A stretch of 64,000 bases of DNA from an uncultured Lacinutrix sp. (GCF_947500325.1 NZ_CANMRQ010000007.1:1-64000), one strand, 5' to 3'. Shown: positions 25,772-35,794, numbered from the stretch's first letter. The notes: a model not told the origin generated them from the sequence alone. Translations and numbers: made by a program.

Positions 25772-26746
25772 ATGAGTTTTTTTAAAAAAATATTCTCTTC
25801 AGAAAAAAAAGAAACCTTAGATAAAGGTCTAGAAAAAACTAGTACTAGTTTTCTAGGTAAATTAAGTAAAGCAGTTGCAGGAAAATCTAAAGTTGATGAT
25901 GATGTTTTAGATAATCTTGAAGAGGTTTTAGTATCTAGTGATGTAGGAGTAAATACTACGTTAAAAGTTATAGAACGAATTGAAGAGCGCGTAGCAAAAG
26001 ATAAATATTTAGGAACCGATGAATTGAATAGAATTCTTCGTGAAGAAATTGCTGGATTATTAAGTGAAACTAATTCTGGAGAAGACACCGAATACACAAT
26101 TCCTATATTACCAAAGCAAGCAGATGGAACAAAAACACCATATGTATTAATGGTAGTTGGGGTAAATGGAGTAGGTAAAACAACAACTATAGGTAAATTA
26201 GCATACCAGTTTAAAAAGCAAGGATTAAAAGTTGTTTTAGGAGCTGCAGATACTTTTCGAGCTGCAGCAATAGATCAATTACAAGTATGGGCAGATAGAG
26301 TAGATGTGCCAATGGTAAGACAAGAAATGGGTAGTGACCCAGCTAGTGTTGCATTTGATGCTTTAGAATCTGGAGTATCTCAAGATGCCGATGTTATCAT
26401 TATTGATACAGCTGGACGTTTACATAACAAGATTAACTTAATGAACGAGTTAACAAAAGTAAAACGTGTTATGCAAAAAGTAGTTGGAGATGCACCTCAT
26501 GATGTTTTGTTAGTTTTAGATGGTTCTACTGGACAAAATGCTTTTGAACAAGCTAAACAATTTACTGCAGCAACGGAAGTAACATCATTAGCTGTTACAA
26601 AATTAGATGGTACAGCAAAAGGAGGCGTAGTTATTGGAATTAGTGATCAGTTTCAAATACCAGTAAAATATATTGGTGTTGGAGAAGGTATTGAAGACTT
26701 ACAGGTGTTTAATAAATATGAGTTTGTAGATAGCTTTTTTAAATAA
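25772..26746 (+). CDS. ftsY: signal recognition particle receptor FtsY
   Basis: A 324-aa SRP GTPase of the NG type with only a short N-terminal region (little A domain), as usual in this phylum. G1 is GVNGVGKTTTIGKLA, then DTFRAAAIDQLQVWADR, G3 DTAGRLH, and G4 TKLDGTAKGG. It docks ribosome-SRP complexes at the membrane. Confidence 0.97.
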   Translation: MSFFKKIFSSEKKETLDKGLEKTSTSFLGKLSKAVAGKSKVDDDVLDNLEEVLVSSDVGVNTTLKVIERIEERVAKDKYLGTDELNRILREEIAGLLSETNSGEDTEYTIPILPKQADGTKTPYVLMVVGVNGVGKTTTIGKLAYQFKKQGLKVVLGAADTFRAAAIDQLQVWADRVDVPMVRQEMGSDPASVAFDALESGVSQDADVIIIDTAGRLHNKINLMNELTKVKRVMQKVVGDAPHDVLLVLDGSTGQNAFEQAKQFTAATEVTSLAVTKLDGTAKGGVVIGISDQFQIPVKYIGVGEGIEDLQVFNKYEFVDSFFK

Positions 26747-26756
26747 GAAGGATATA

Positions 26757-27092
26757 TTGAAAAATGAAAAAACACTAAGAATACTATCTCAAATTAACTT
26801 AGTGTATGCTATTATTAAAATAGTATATTATCTTTTTTCTTTTATAGTATTGTTTTGGCATGATTCAAAAAATCCACTAATGCCTGATTATTTGAATAAG
26901 TATATAGCTTTTCCTAAGATTATTGTTTTTCTAATATTCTTACTTATTGGAAATTATAGTTATAGAAGCTTAAAACAAAAACAATATAACTTTTATGTAA
27001 TTTTAACTATCTTTAGTTATACTATACTTTATTTATTTTTTGGAGTTTATTTTTATCAATTCGTAAATAGTTTTAATCCTTATGGCTTTTAA
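26757..27092 (+). CDS. hypothetical membrane protein with TTG start
   Basis: A 111-aa protein with three hydrophobic segments (about 10-32, 48-66 and 78-102). There is no in-frame ATG near the 5' end; TTG at 26757 is preceded by AAGGA (26749-26753), an unusually good Shine-Dalgarno for this phylum. It lies 10 bp after ftsY and overlaps the next gene by 11 bp, so it is likely cotranscribed. No family recognised. Confidence 0.6.
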   Translation: MKNEKTLRILSQINLVYAIIKIVYYLFSFIVLFWHDSKNPLMPDYLNKYIAFPKIIVFLIFLLIGNYSYRSLKQKQYNFYVILTIFSYTILYLFFGVYFYQFVNSFNPYGF

Positions 27093-27510
27093 TATCCATC
27101 ATAACTTCGTTATTAAAACATCTAGAGAAAACGTTTTTAACGCTTTTACACAACCAGAGCATCTAAATAATTGGTGGACATTAAAATCGTCAGGAAAACC
27201 AGAACTTGGGTCAGAATACAATTTGAATTTTACAGATACTTACAATTGGTTCTCGAAAGTTTCTGAGGTTAAGCAAAATGAATCGTTCTATTTAAAAATG
27301 ACAAAATCTGATAAAGATTGGAATTCTACAACCTTTGGTATTCATTTAAAAGAAGTAGAACAAGGAACGCTTCTGGAATTTTCTCATAAAGATTGGAAAG
27401 CGTGTAATAACGAATTTAAAACCTCTTCTTTTTGTTGGGCTATGCTTTTAAACGATTTAAAAAACTATTTAGAAAAAGGTAGCATTGTTCCTTTTGAAGA
27501 TCGTAACTAA
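27082..27510 (+). CDS. SRPBCC/AHSA1-like domain protein
   Basis: A 142-aa START-like fold protein: FVIKTSRENVFNAFTQPEHLNNWWTLKSSGKP at the N-terminus, then TLLEFSHKDWK and a C-terminal helix (WAMLLNDLKNYLEKG). The family binds hydrophobic ligands in a helix-grip cavity; its physiological role is unknown. It overlaps the preceding gene by 11 bp and the convergent serine hydrolase gene by 4 bp. Confidence 0.85.
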   Translation: MAFNIHHNFVIKTSRENVFNAFTQPEHLNNWWTLKSSGKPELGSEYNLNFTDTYNWFSKVSEVKQNESFYLKMTKSDKDWNSTTFGIHLKEVEQGTLLEFSHKDWKACNNEFKTSSFCWAMLLNDLKNYLEKGSIVPFEDRN

Positions 27511-28580
27511 TCAATTAATAAATTAATTTTTTCCCAGAGATCATTGTCAAAAGTAGACAATGCAAAATTTTCATTACCAGCAGCATTTCCCATTCTTATT
27601 ATTACAAGATCTTTACTTGGTACAATGTATATTTTTTGATCATTCTTACCTAATGCACAGTACATATCACTAGGAGCATTTGGTATTAAAGAACCTTGAA
27701 ATTCTACTTGACTTTGTGGTAAATGGTAATTAGATTTTCCGTTTAGCCACCAGAGGTAACCATAAGATTCATTAATGTTTTGAGAAGTATTTGTAGCTTC
27801 ATTTAAAAAACTCTCAGATACAATTTCGGTAGTCTCCCATTTACCTTTAGCCGAGATCATTAACCCAAAACGCGCCATGCTTCTTGTATTACTGAAGTAA
27901 ATACTAAAATTATTTACATTTTGCCATGAACCAGATAGTCCAATTTTGTCTTTCAACACTAGATTAAAATAATCATTCCAATCCATATTAGTAGCACTAG
28001 TAATTACGTCTTGTAATTTTACATATACATTATGATAAGCCCATCTTGAATCTGCATCAGCAAGATATTGTAAATCTTCCATAGCAACCGATTCGCCTAA
28101 TGAGTCATCTAAACCAGAATTCATTGATAATAAATTTTTATTGGTGACTAAATTTTCTTTTTCAATAGAAGCACTAGTCCAATTTGTTCCTATATAATCT
28201 GAAACCTTATCGTTTATATTCAATAAATCTTGATCTTGAGCAATACCAACAATAGTAGATGTTAGCGTCTTGCCAGCACTTGCCCAATACCATAATGAGT
28301 TTTCGTTGTGGCCATTAAAGTAGTTTTCAGTAACAATTTTTCCTTTATGTAAAATAATAAAGCTTTTTGAGTTTTTTTCTTCAACAAAATCTATAAGAGA
28401 TTGTAAATTAGATGTATCCCAGCCAAGTGATTCAGGACTAGTTGTTTCCCAAATATTACTTCCTATTGGAGGAAAGTAAAGTGATTCGTTTTCAATAAAT
28501 TCTTCATCTTGAGTAATAGGCTCATTAGAAGCACAACTAATAAATGAAATTACAATAATAAATAATACTTTGATTTTCAT
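27507..28580 (-). CDS. serine hydrolase lipoprotein (beta-lactamase family)
   Basis: A 357-aa lipoprotein (VISFISC, Cys16). It has the SxxK motif ASAGK (S101, K104) and a YxN motif in WAYHNVY (about residue 182). The arrangement WYWASAGKTLTSTIVGIA is like 6-aminohexanoate-dimer hydrolase and EstB-type esterases rather than true beta-lactamases. The C-terminal KDLVIIRMGN is also typical of that group. Substrate unknown. Confidence 0.85.
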   Translation of the reverse strand: MKIKVLFIIVISFISCASNEPITQDEEFIENESLYFPPIGSNIWETTSPESLGWDTSNLQSLIDFVEEKNSKSFIILHKGKIVTENYFNGHNENSLWYWASAGKTLTSTIVGIAQDQDLLNINDKVSDYIGTNWTSASIEKENLVTNKNLLSMNSGLDDSLGESVAMEDLQYLADADSRWAYHNVYVKLQDVITSATNMDWNDYFNLVLKDKIGLSGSWQNVNNFSIYFSNTRSMARFGLMISAKGKWETTEIVSESFLNEATNTSQNINESYGYLWWLNGKSNYHLPQSQVEFQGSLIPNAPSDMYCALGKNDQKIYIVPSKDLVIIRMGNAAGNENFALSTFDNDLWEKINLLID

Positions 28581-28678
28581 TTGAAATGGGATTTTTTATT
28601 AAGACTAAAGAACACATAAAAGGTTTAAAAACATTAATTTAAAATCATGTTTTGTATTTTTAGCTAAAATGTATAAAA

Positions 28679-30330
28679 ATGAAAAGAGCCATATTATTTC
28701 TATTATTAGCATTATTATTTTTTGTAAACTGTAAAGAGGATAAAGAAAATACAGAGACTAATATTGAAACAGAATTAAAATCTGATACTAGTGCAATTTC
28801 TACTAAAGATTTTAGGGAATTTAAGGTTTTAGATTCAAAGTTTATAAAGAATGAGATGCTTTGGAAAGATTTTAATAATGAATTAGCAGATTTCTCCGAA
28901 GCTATTTATAATTCTATAAAACCATTAGTTTTAGAACAAAATATACCAACTATTCAAAAGCATATTAGGAGTGGAGAACTCACATATGAGGAGTTAGTAA
29001 AGTTTTATTTATATCGTATAAAGCGATTTGATAGAGAGAATGATTTTAGCTTAAATTCGGTAATATCTATAAATCCTAGAGCAATACAACTAGCGCGAAT
29101 TGCAGATGTAGAAGCTAAAGCACCAGGTGAGCGTCACCCAATTTTTGGAATGCCAATATTACTTAAAGACAATATTAATGCAAAAAATATGTCTACAACT
29201 GCTGGTGCAGTTGCATTATTAAATAATGAAACAGATGATGCCTTTGTAGTAGAAAAATTAAAAGAAAACGGAGCCATTATTTTAGGGAAAGCAAATTTAA
29301 GTGAATGGGCTTATTTCTTTTGTGGTGAATGTCCAAGTGGTTATAGTGCAGTTGGCGGGCAAACATTAAACCCATATGGAAGACGTATAATAGATACAGG
29401 TGGATCTAGTTCTGGAAGTGGTGTATCTGTAGCTGCAAATTTTTGTGTAGCAGCCATAGGTAGCGAAACGGCAGGATCTATTTTGTCGCCAGCTAGTCAA
29501 AACTCTGTAGTAGGCATAAAGCCAACTATTGGTTTGTTAAGTAGAACAGGAATTGTGCCTATCTCATCAACATTAGATACATCTGGCCCTATAACAAAAA
29601 ATGTAACAGATAATGCTATTGTTTTAGATGCTATGTTAGGTTATGATAGTAAAGATTCTAAATCTATTGAAACGAGATGGTCAACAGGTTATTATTTGAA
29701 TAATTTTAATAAAGAAGATTTGAAAGAGAAGCGCTTTGGAGTGTATAAGAGGTTACTAGAAGATTCTTTATATACAAGAGCCATCGCTGTATTAAAATCT
29801 AAAGGAGCAACTATAGTTGAATTAGAAGAACCTAAAGTTGACTTGCCAGAGTTTATCCGGTTATTAAATTTAGATATGAAAAAAGATTTACCTCATTATC
29901 TATCTGGTTTTACCAATGCTAATATTGAAGTGAGATCTGTTAAAGATATTATGGAGTATAATAGTAAAGATTCTTTACTTAGAGCGCCATACGGACAAGC
30001 GTTATTTAAAGGAGTTCACGAAGATAAAAGCACAGATAAAGAATTCGAGACAATTAAAAATGTTTTAAAAACTAATGGAAGACAGTTTTTTGATGAAGCT
30101 ATAAAAGCAAATAAATTGGATGGTTTTTATCAATTAATAACTATCACGCTGCGTTTGCTGCGGTAGCAGAGTATCCTGCAATGACAGTGCCAATGGGATA
30201 CACAAACAAAGGAGAGCCAAAAGGTATAACCTTTATAGCGCCTCCATTAAAAGAGCTAGATATTTTAAATTGGGCATATAATTACGAGCAAGCATCAAAA
30301 GAACGAATTGCACCAGTAAATTATAACTAA
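28679..30330 (+). pseudogene. amidase lipoprotein, frameshifted near its 3' end
   Basis: An amidase signature family enzyme with a lipobox (LFFVNC, Cys18). Catalytic residues are present: K163 in PILLKDNI, Ser243-245 in [10 protein letters not shown], and the nucleophile S267 in GSETAGSI. The reading frame ends early at 30166 with the nonsense tail LITITLRLLR. The next frame continues directly with NNYHAAFAAVAEYPAMTVPM and runs to TAA at 30330, the normal C-terminus of this family. One extra T in the five-T run at 30124-30128 would restore a 550-aa protein. This is either a recent frameshift or a sequence error. The lost part shapes the active site, so the truncated form is probably inactive. 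Confidence 0.85.
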
Positions 30331-30345
30331 TTGTGTTTTAGATTG

Positions 30346-30353
30346 TATCTTTG
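30346..30353 (+). promoter_or_regulatory. -7 element of rimO
   Basis: TATCTTTG, an exact TAnnTTTG match, 17 nt before the ATG. Confidence 0.5.
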
Positions 30354-30370
30354 CAGTCCAAAATTAGGAT

Positions 30371-31678
30371 ATGCGTACAAAATCACTTAAAAAGAACAAA
30401 ATCAATGTAATAACTCTTGGTTGTAGTAAAAATGTTTACGATAGCGAAGTGTTAATGGGGCAGTTAAAAGCTAGTGGTAAAGATGTTGTACATGAAGATG
30501 AAGGAAATATTGTTGTAATTAATACTTGCGGCTTTATTAATAATGCCAAAGAGGAAAGTGTGAATACCATTTTGGAATACATGCAGAAAAAGGAAGATGG
30601 AGATGTTGATAAGGTTTTTGTAACTGGTTGTCTTTCTGAAAGGTATAAGCCAGACTTAGAAAAAGAAATCCCTAATGTTGATCAATATTTTGGAACTACT
30701 GAATTACCGGGGTTATTAAAAGCTTTAGGAGCAGATTATAAGCATGAATTAATTGGAGAACGTTTAACAACGACACCTAAAAACTATGCTTATTTAAAAA
30801 TAGCCGAAGGTTGTGATAGACCATGTAGTTTCTGTGCTATCCCATTAATGAGAGGTAAGCATAAAAGTACACCAATAGAAGATTTAGTAATTGAAGCCGA
30901 AAAACTGGCTGCAAATGGAGTAAAAGAGTTAATCCTTATTGCTCAAGATTTAACCTATTATGGGTTAGATTTATACAAAAAAAGAAATTTAGCAGAGTTA
31001 CTAGAGAACTTAGTAAAAGTAGAAGGTATCGATTGGATTCGTTTACATTATGCATTTCCAACAGGTTTTCCAATGGATGTGTTAGATGTTATGAATCGTG
31101 AACCTAAAGTTTGTAATTATTTAGATATACCATTACAACATATTAGTGATTCTATTTTAAAAAGTATGCGTCGTGGTACTACAAAAGAGAAGACCACAAA
31201 ACTACTTAAGGAGTTTAGAAAGGCAGTACCGGATATGACTATTCGTACAACTCTTATTGTTGGTTATCCTGGTGAGACAGAAGAAGATTATCAAACTCTA
31301 AAAGAATGGGTTCGTGAAATGCGTTTTGAACGTTTAGGTTGTTTTACATACTCTCATGAAGAAAACACACATGCTTTTAACTTAGAAGATGATGTGCCAC
31401 AGGAAGTAAAGCAAGAACGAGCCAACGAAATTATGGAAATCCAATCTCAAATTTCATGGGAATTAAACCAAGAAAAAATAGGTCAAGAGTTTAAAGTTGT
31501 TATCGATAGAAAAGAAGGTGATTATTTTGTTGGACGTACAGAATACGATTCTCCAGATGTTGATAACGAAGTTTTAATTGATGCTAAAACGGTCTACTTA
31601 AAAACTGGTGAATTTACAACAGTTAAAATAATAGAAGCAGCAGATTTTGACCTTTATGGAGAGGTAGTATCTCAATAA
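30371..31678 (+). CDS. rimO: ribosomal protein S12 methylthiotransferase RimO
   Basis: A 435-aa radical-SAM enzyme that adds a methylthio group to an aspartate of ribosomal protein S12. The N-terminal MTTase domain has TLGCSKNVYDSE and NTCGFI, and the third ligand in VTGCLSERY. The radical-SAM cluster is CDRPCSFC (C-x3-C-x2-C), and a C-terminal TRAM domain follows. The sequence TLGCSKN identifies RimO rather than MiaB. Confidence 0.97.
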   Translation: MRTKSLKKNKINVITLGCSKNVYDSEVLMGQLKASGKDVVHEDEGNIVVINTCGFINNAKEESVNTILEYMQKKEDGDVDKVFVTGCLSERYKPDLEKEIPNVDQYFGTTELPGLLKALGADYKHELIGERLTTTPKNYAYLKIAEGCDRPCSFCAIPLMRGKHKSTPIEDLVIEAEKLAANGVKELILIAQDLTYYGLDLYKKRNLAELLENLVKVEGIDWIRLHYAFPTGFPMDVLDVMNREPKVCNYLDIPLQHISDSILKSMRRGTTKEKTTKLLKEFRKAVPDMTIRTTLIVGYPGETEEDYQTLKEWVREMRFERLGCFTYSHEENTHAFNLEDDVPQEVKQERANEIMEIQSQISWELNQEKIGQEFKVVIDRKEGDYFVGRTEYDSPDVDNEVLIDAKTVYLKTGEFTTVKIIEAADFDLYGEVVSQ

Positions 31679-31707
31679 ATTAAAACTTTAATTTTGAGTT
31701 TGTTTTT

Positions 31708-32127
31708 TTATTCAGGATAGTTTTTAAATGTAAATGATTTGTGAATAATTTTCCATTTCTTATTAACTTTCAATAACATTAAATAGTCTGTATAAATACG
31801 TTTTCTTTTAGGCATTAATATTTCAATTTTTGCGATTGCTGCATCACCTTCAAAATCAATAGATAAAACTTTACCAATACGATTACTTTTTCGACCAGGT
31901 TTTATATTGCCTACATATTGTTTTCCAGACCATACTTGTAGAGAATCTTCTTTTACAAAATAGAGGTTAAAATCCTTATGAAAAGCTCTTTTTAAGCGAT
32001 TAGGTTCACCATTAGCTGTACCTTCAATATAATCGTAAAGTACACTGTTTATTTGTTCGATTTCTGATTGAGCATTACTATTTGATAAACTAAATATTAA
32101 AAATATAACTAGGATTATTTTTTTCAT
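31708..32127 (-). CDS. secreted NTF2-like (lumazine-binding-like) protein
   Basis: A 139-aa protein with a signal peptide (MKKIILVIFLIFSLSNSNAQ). The rest has the NTF2/SnoaL-like cone-fold pattern: IEQINSVLYDYIEGTANGEPNRLKRAFHKDF, then a strand pattern ending DYLMLLKVNKKWKIIHKSF. The family is functionally diverse. It lies 61 bp downstream of the pseudo-hydrolase gene on the same strand. Confidence 0.75.
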   Translation of the reverse strand: MKKIILVIFLIFSLSNSNAQSEIEQINSVLYDYIEGTANGEPNRLKRAFHKDFNLYFVKEDSLQVWSGKQYVGNIKPGRKSNRIGKVLSIDFEGDAAIAKIEILMPKRKRIYTDYLMLLKVNKKWKIIHKSFTFKNYPE

Positions 32128-32188
32128 TTCTTTTAGATTATAATTTATATCGTTTTTAAAGTATTTTAATTATGTTTTTTAAACGACC

Positions 32189-33892
32189 TTATTTGGTTTT
32201 TACTAAATTTTCATTTGTGGTAGTTTGCTTTTGGAACCATATGTCAGTAATCCCATGAGCAGACATTTTAAAGCCTTGTATAGTACCGTTTGTATTTCTT
32301 TTGAATGCTAAAGACGAAAAATGTCTTTTGTTTCCTGTGAATAAATCTGTTATTGTTGGGTCTAATTGTACAGGTTCAAATCTTGGATGGGTAAGTATAA
32401 GCTTATCTTGATCAATAGACAGAGAATATGAAGTATTTAAGGCAGCTGCATAATAATTTCCAGTAAATGATTCAAGATCCTTACTCCAGTTAGCATTTTT
32501 GTTATAAGAAATTAAATGAGAGGTATTGTCTCCAACTTTTACCAACATGGTTTTGTGTACAGCGTTAGAGTCGAAGTTTACCATTACATCTCCTCTTGTA
32601 ATCATTTTAAAGGACTTATTAGTAATAGGCACAAGTGAACTTTCATTACCTGGGCCTCTATAATATCTTAAGGTATCGTTAACAACATGAATTTTTCTTT
32701 TAGTATAGTTATCAATATCCCAGTAATCTCCTTCAAATGCAGATAGTTGTTTTTTTGATAATTTTTTTGAGGTAATTTTAGTAGATTCCTCATTCATTTG
32801 GTCTAAGAAGTCTTCAATATAGAGTGCACTTGCTCCTGTGGCTGCATATCCATTATAGGCGCCATCATTTCCCATAACAATAACTGCTAGGGAATAATCT
32901 GGATAGCGAATTAATTTGCTAGCATATCCACCTGCAACTTCAACATGGTACAACTTTTTTACTCCTCTAAAATTCCAAAATCTATGGCCGCCTGTATATA
33001 GAGCAGTATTAGTTTCGTCTACCTTTTTATTATTAACAATAGACAACTCATCGAATTTTTCAATCATTCGTTTAGTACCAACTTTAGGGGATTCAAGTTC
33101 TCTTGCCCAGAAGCACATATCTCTTATAGTAGTGTATACATTTGATACTATTGTTTGTCTATGGTTTATTGTTGAATTAGTAAAACTATCTTTTTGTGCG
33201 AAGTATCCTTGAGCTTTGTTAGCGATTACAGTTCCTTGCGTATCAAATACTGAATTTGTCATTCCTAGAGGTTTAAATATTTCTTTGGTTACAAAATTGG
33301 TATATGGCATTTTGCTAATATTGGTAATAAGATCTTCTAGAATCATGAACCCAGCATCTGTAGGAAGTTGTATAGCATCTCTATTAGATATGAATTTCGA
33401 TTGACTCCAAATCATTTTATATGCTTGTTCTTTTGTAAAGACATCTTCTGTTTTCCATCCTGCAAGAGCTTTGGAAATTTGATCATTGTTTAATCCGCTT
33501 GTATGATTTATCAATTGCTGGATACTTATTGAATGTGGAAGAGATGTTAACTTAGGCATGTGCTTTCGAATATCGTCCTGAAGAGAAAGTAGTTCGCGTT
33601 GTTCTAACAACAAGAGCGCATAAACTGTAAATTCCTTAGCTAGGTCTCCAATATAAAATTTGGTTTCTTGATTTATTGGAACCTGATGTTCTAAATTGGC
33701 TAACCCATAACCTTTAGCGTGTACTATTTTACCGTTGTTAAGAATTCCCACAGCTATTCCAGGTTTATCTTTGGTGTTCCATTGAGAAAAAACAGCATCA
33801 ATTTGGTCTGTTGTTATTTGTCTTTTTTGGGTTTCTTGAGAAAAAGAAATTGTCATTACTAAAAGTAAAAATGCTGTATATATTTTTTTCAT
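32189..33892 (-). CDS. catalytically degenerate beta-lactamase-fold protein
   Basis: A 567-aa secreted protein (signal peptide MKKIYTAFLLLVMTISFSQ). The fold markers are clear: VGILNNGKIVHAKGYGLAN, INHTSGL, FKPLGMTNSVFD. Yet every catalytic position is changed: SxxK reads GDLAK (Asp83 for Ser), the YxN region reads LPTDAGF (Tyr and Asn lost), and the H-x-G region reads EVAGG. The frame is intact and long, with an extra C-terminal lipocalin-like beta domain (about 380-560). It therefore looks like a maintained pseudoenzyme rather than a decaying gene. It is 8 bp downstream of the DJ-1-like gene, so in one operon. Confidence 0.85.
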   Translation of the reverse strand: MKKIYTAFLLLVMTISFSQETQKRQITTDQIDAVFSQWNTKDKPGIAVGILNNGKIVHAKGYGLANLEHQVPINQETKFYIGDLAKEFTVYALLLLEQRELLSLQDDIRKHMPKLTSLPHSISIQQLINHTSGLNNDQISKALAGWKTEDVFTKEQAYKMIWSQSKFISNRDAIQLPTDAGFMILEDLITNISKMPYTNFVTKEIFKPLGMTNSVFDTQGTVIANKAQGYFAQKDSFTNSTINHRQTIVSNVYTTIRDMCFWARELESPKVGTKRMIEKFDELSIVNNKKVDETNTALYTGGHRFWNFRGVKKLYHVEVAGGYASKLIRYPDYSLAVIVMGNDGAYNGYAATGASALYIEDFLDQMNEESTKITSKKLSKKQLSAFEGDYWDIDNYTKRKIHVVNDTLRYYRGPGNESSLVPITNKSFKMITRGDVMVNFDSNAVHKTMLVKVGDNTSHLISYNKNANWSKDLESFTGNYYAAALNTSYSLSIDQDKLILTHPRFEPVQLDPTITDLFTGNKRHFSSLAFKRNTNGTIQGFKMSAHGITDIWFQKQTTTNENLVKTK

Positions 33893-33900
33893 GATTGAAT

Positions 33901-34659
33901 TTATGATTGTTTTAATGTTTGAATAATCTTTTTTGCAACCGATGCTGCTGCTGTAGGATCTTGTCCAGTAATAAGTCGTTTGTCTACTTTGTAATAGTTA
34001 TCCCAGCCTTCATTTGAATACGAAAAATTGCCACCTCGTTCTTTAATTAGTTGCTCAATTGAAAAAGGAAAGGTTTCATAATATTTTGCTGCCTTATTCT
34101 CAAATACATCAGGGAAACCATTTACATCTCGACCTTTATACAAATAGTCGCCGTTTTTAGCCTTAAGGTTAACAATTCCAGCAGTTCCATGACAAATAGC
34201 AGAGACAATACCGTTGTTGTTATATATAGACATTGTGATGTCTTGAATGTTTTTGTTTTCAGGAACGCCAAACATAGCTGCACCACCACCAACATAATAA
34301 ACAGCTTTATATGCTGAAGGTAAAATATCCACTGGTTTTAAAGTGTTTTTGAGTTTTTTCATAAAGTTAAAATCGTAGAGGTATTTTTTTTGTATACTGT
34401 TCGATGTTGCTAAATAACCAATGGGAATTGCTCCTCCATTTGGACTAACAAAGTCTACTTTATAGCCTCCATTAACTAAGATGTCATAAGCATAAACAAT
34501 TTCTCCAAAATGATTTGAAGTGTTCATGTCTGTATCTCCATAGGTATGCTGATTGGATACAATAAATAGAATCTTTTCGGAAGTTTTATCTTCAATATTT
34601 GATGTATTAGAACATCCTGTAAATAGAATTATTGAATAAAATAGAATAAATAATCGCAT
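33901..34659 (-). CDS. DJ-1/PfpI family (Hsp31-like) lipoprotein
   Basis: A 252-aa protein with lipobox LFTGC (Cys16). The class I glutamine-amidotransferase-like fold has the nucleophile elbow VSAICHGTAG (C156, H157) and an acidic partner in HFGEIVYAY (E53). GYKVDFVSPNGG is typical of the Hsp31/YDR533C branch, whose members act as glyoxalase III or chaperones. Lipid anchoring outside the cytoplasm is unusual for that branch. Promoter side faces the AraC-type regulator gene, 91 bp away. Confidence 0.85.
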   Translation of the reverse strand: MRLFILFYSIILFTGCSNTSNIEDKTSEKILFIVSNQHTYGDTDMNTSNHFGEIVYAYDILVNGGYKVDFVSPNGGAIPIGYLATSNSIQKKYLYDFNFMKKLKNTLKPVDILPSAYKAVYYVGGGAAMFGVPENKNIQDITMSIYNNNGIVSAICHGTAGIVNLKAKNGDYLYKGRDVNGFPDVFENKAAKYYETFPFSIEQLIKERGGNFSYSNEGWDNYYKVDKRLITGQDPTAAASVAKKIIQTLKQS

Positions 34660-34750
34660 GCTGATTTTAATTTTTCAGCAATATCAAGCAATATCTAACA
34701 AAAGTGTTTTTGAGTTATAAATTAGAAGTTCGGATTTATAAAATAATACT

Positions 34751-35794
34751 TTATTGGTGTTTTTTAAATTGAGCAGGAGTTTTTCCTGTGAGCTTTTTAA
34801 AAGTAGTGAAGAAGGTAGATTTTGAATTGAAACCACATTCATAGCCAATGGCTTCTAATGTTAAATTAGTATCGTTTTTAAGCATTTTTTTAGCAGCTTC
34901 AATGCGATATTCGTTTATATATAATGCGAAGTTTTTACCTAAATTATCATTTAGTAATTGTGAGAGTTGATGTGTAGTTATACCAATTTTTTTAGCAACA
35001 TCTATGGATTTTATATTCGAGTTTTTATAAAGTGCGTCCTCTTTGCTCATAACTGTTTTTAATCTTTGAATCAATTGTGAAGCTTCACTAGTGTCTATTT
35101 TTTTATTAGCGTATTTATTTAAAGAATTAAAAAGAATAGATTTGTTTTTTTTGTTATAAAACACAAATAGTAATAAAATATATAGTAGAAAAGAAAAGGT
35201 AAGTGCGCCAGAAATATAGTTTACAAAACTTGTAAAATAATAAGATGATACGAGTAATATATTACCAATTAAAATACTAAACAACCAAATGTCTATACTT
35301 GAAAGTTTTTCATTTTTATTAAATATTTTTTTGATACGATCTCGTATCAAGTAGAAAGACATCAATATATAAAGAAACCATTGGATGTAAATGGTTTTTA
35401 TAATGTGTGGTCTCCATAAATCTACATGGTTGTTAAATGGGTAAAGGAAACCAATAATTAATGCTATAGGTACTAAAATTAATAAATGATACTTCCAAGT
35501 ATTATATGCATTGCTTGAGGTTCGAGTAATTGAATTGACATAGAAATATAAAAAAGGTCCAACAAAAAAACAGGCAGTTAAACCAAATTGCAAATAATGA
35601 AACGATAATTCATGATTAAAATGAAAAAACACAGATTTGCCAATACGTATACTTAGCATGCCTAAGAATATTCCCAAGAATATATTCGAAATGTGTTTGG
35701 GTTTAGCAAAGAAAATGAAGTAAACACTTAAAACAATACCGTTAAAGGCGCCTATGGCACTAAAAAAAAATAAGAGTTCTCTACTTACTTCCAA
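34751..35794 (-). CDS. membrane-bound AraC family regulator
   Basis: A 347-aa protein. Residues about 5-215 contain seven hydrophobic segments, and about 245-347 are an AraC-type double helix-turn-helix (SIDVAKKIGITTHQLSQLLND and LEAIGYECGFNSKSTFFTTFKKLTGKTPAQFK). It would sense a signal in or across the membrane. It lies directly upstream of the DJ-1/pseudoenzyme genes on the same strand, so it is their likely regulator. Confidence 0.9.
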   Translation of the reverse strand: MEVSRELLFFFSAIGAFNGIVLSVYFIFFAKPKHISNIFLGIFLGMLSIRIGKSVFFHFNHELSFHYLQFGLTACFFVGPFLYFYVNSITRTSSNAYNTWKYHLLILVPIALIIGFLYPFNNHVDLWRPHIIKTIYIQWFLYILMSFYLIRDRIKKIFNKNEKLSSIDIWLFSILIGNILLVSSYYFTSFVNYISGALTFSFLLYILLLFVFYNKKNKSILFNSLNKYANKKIDTSEASQLIQRLKTVMSKEDALYKNSNIKSIDVAKKIGITTHQLSQLLNDNLGKNFALYINEYRIEAAKKMLKNDTNLTLEAIGYECGFNSKSTFFTTFKKLTGKTPAQFKKHQ

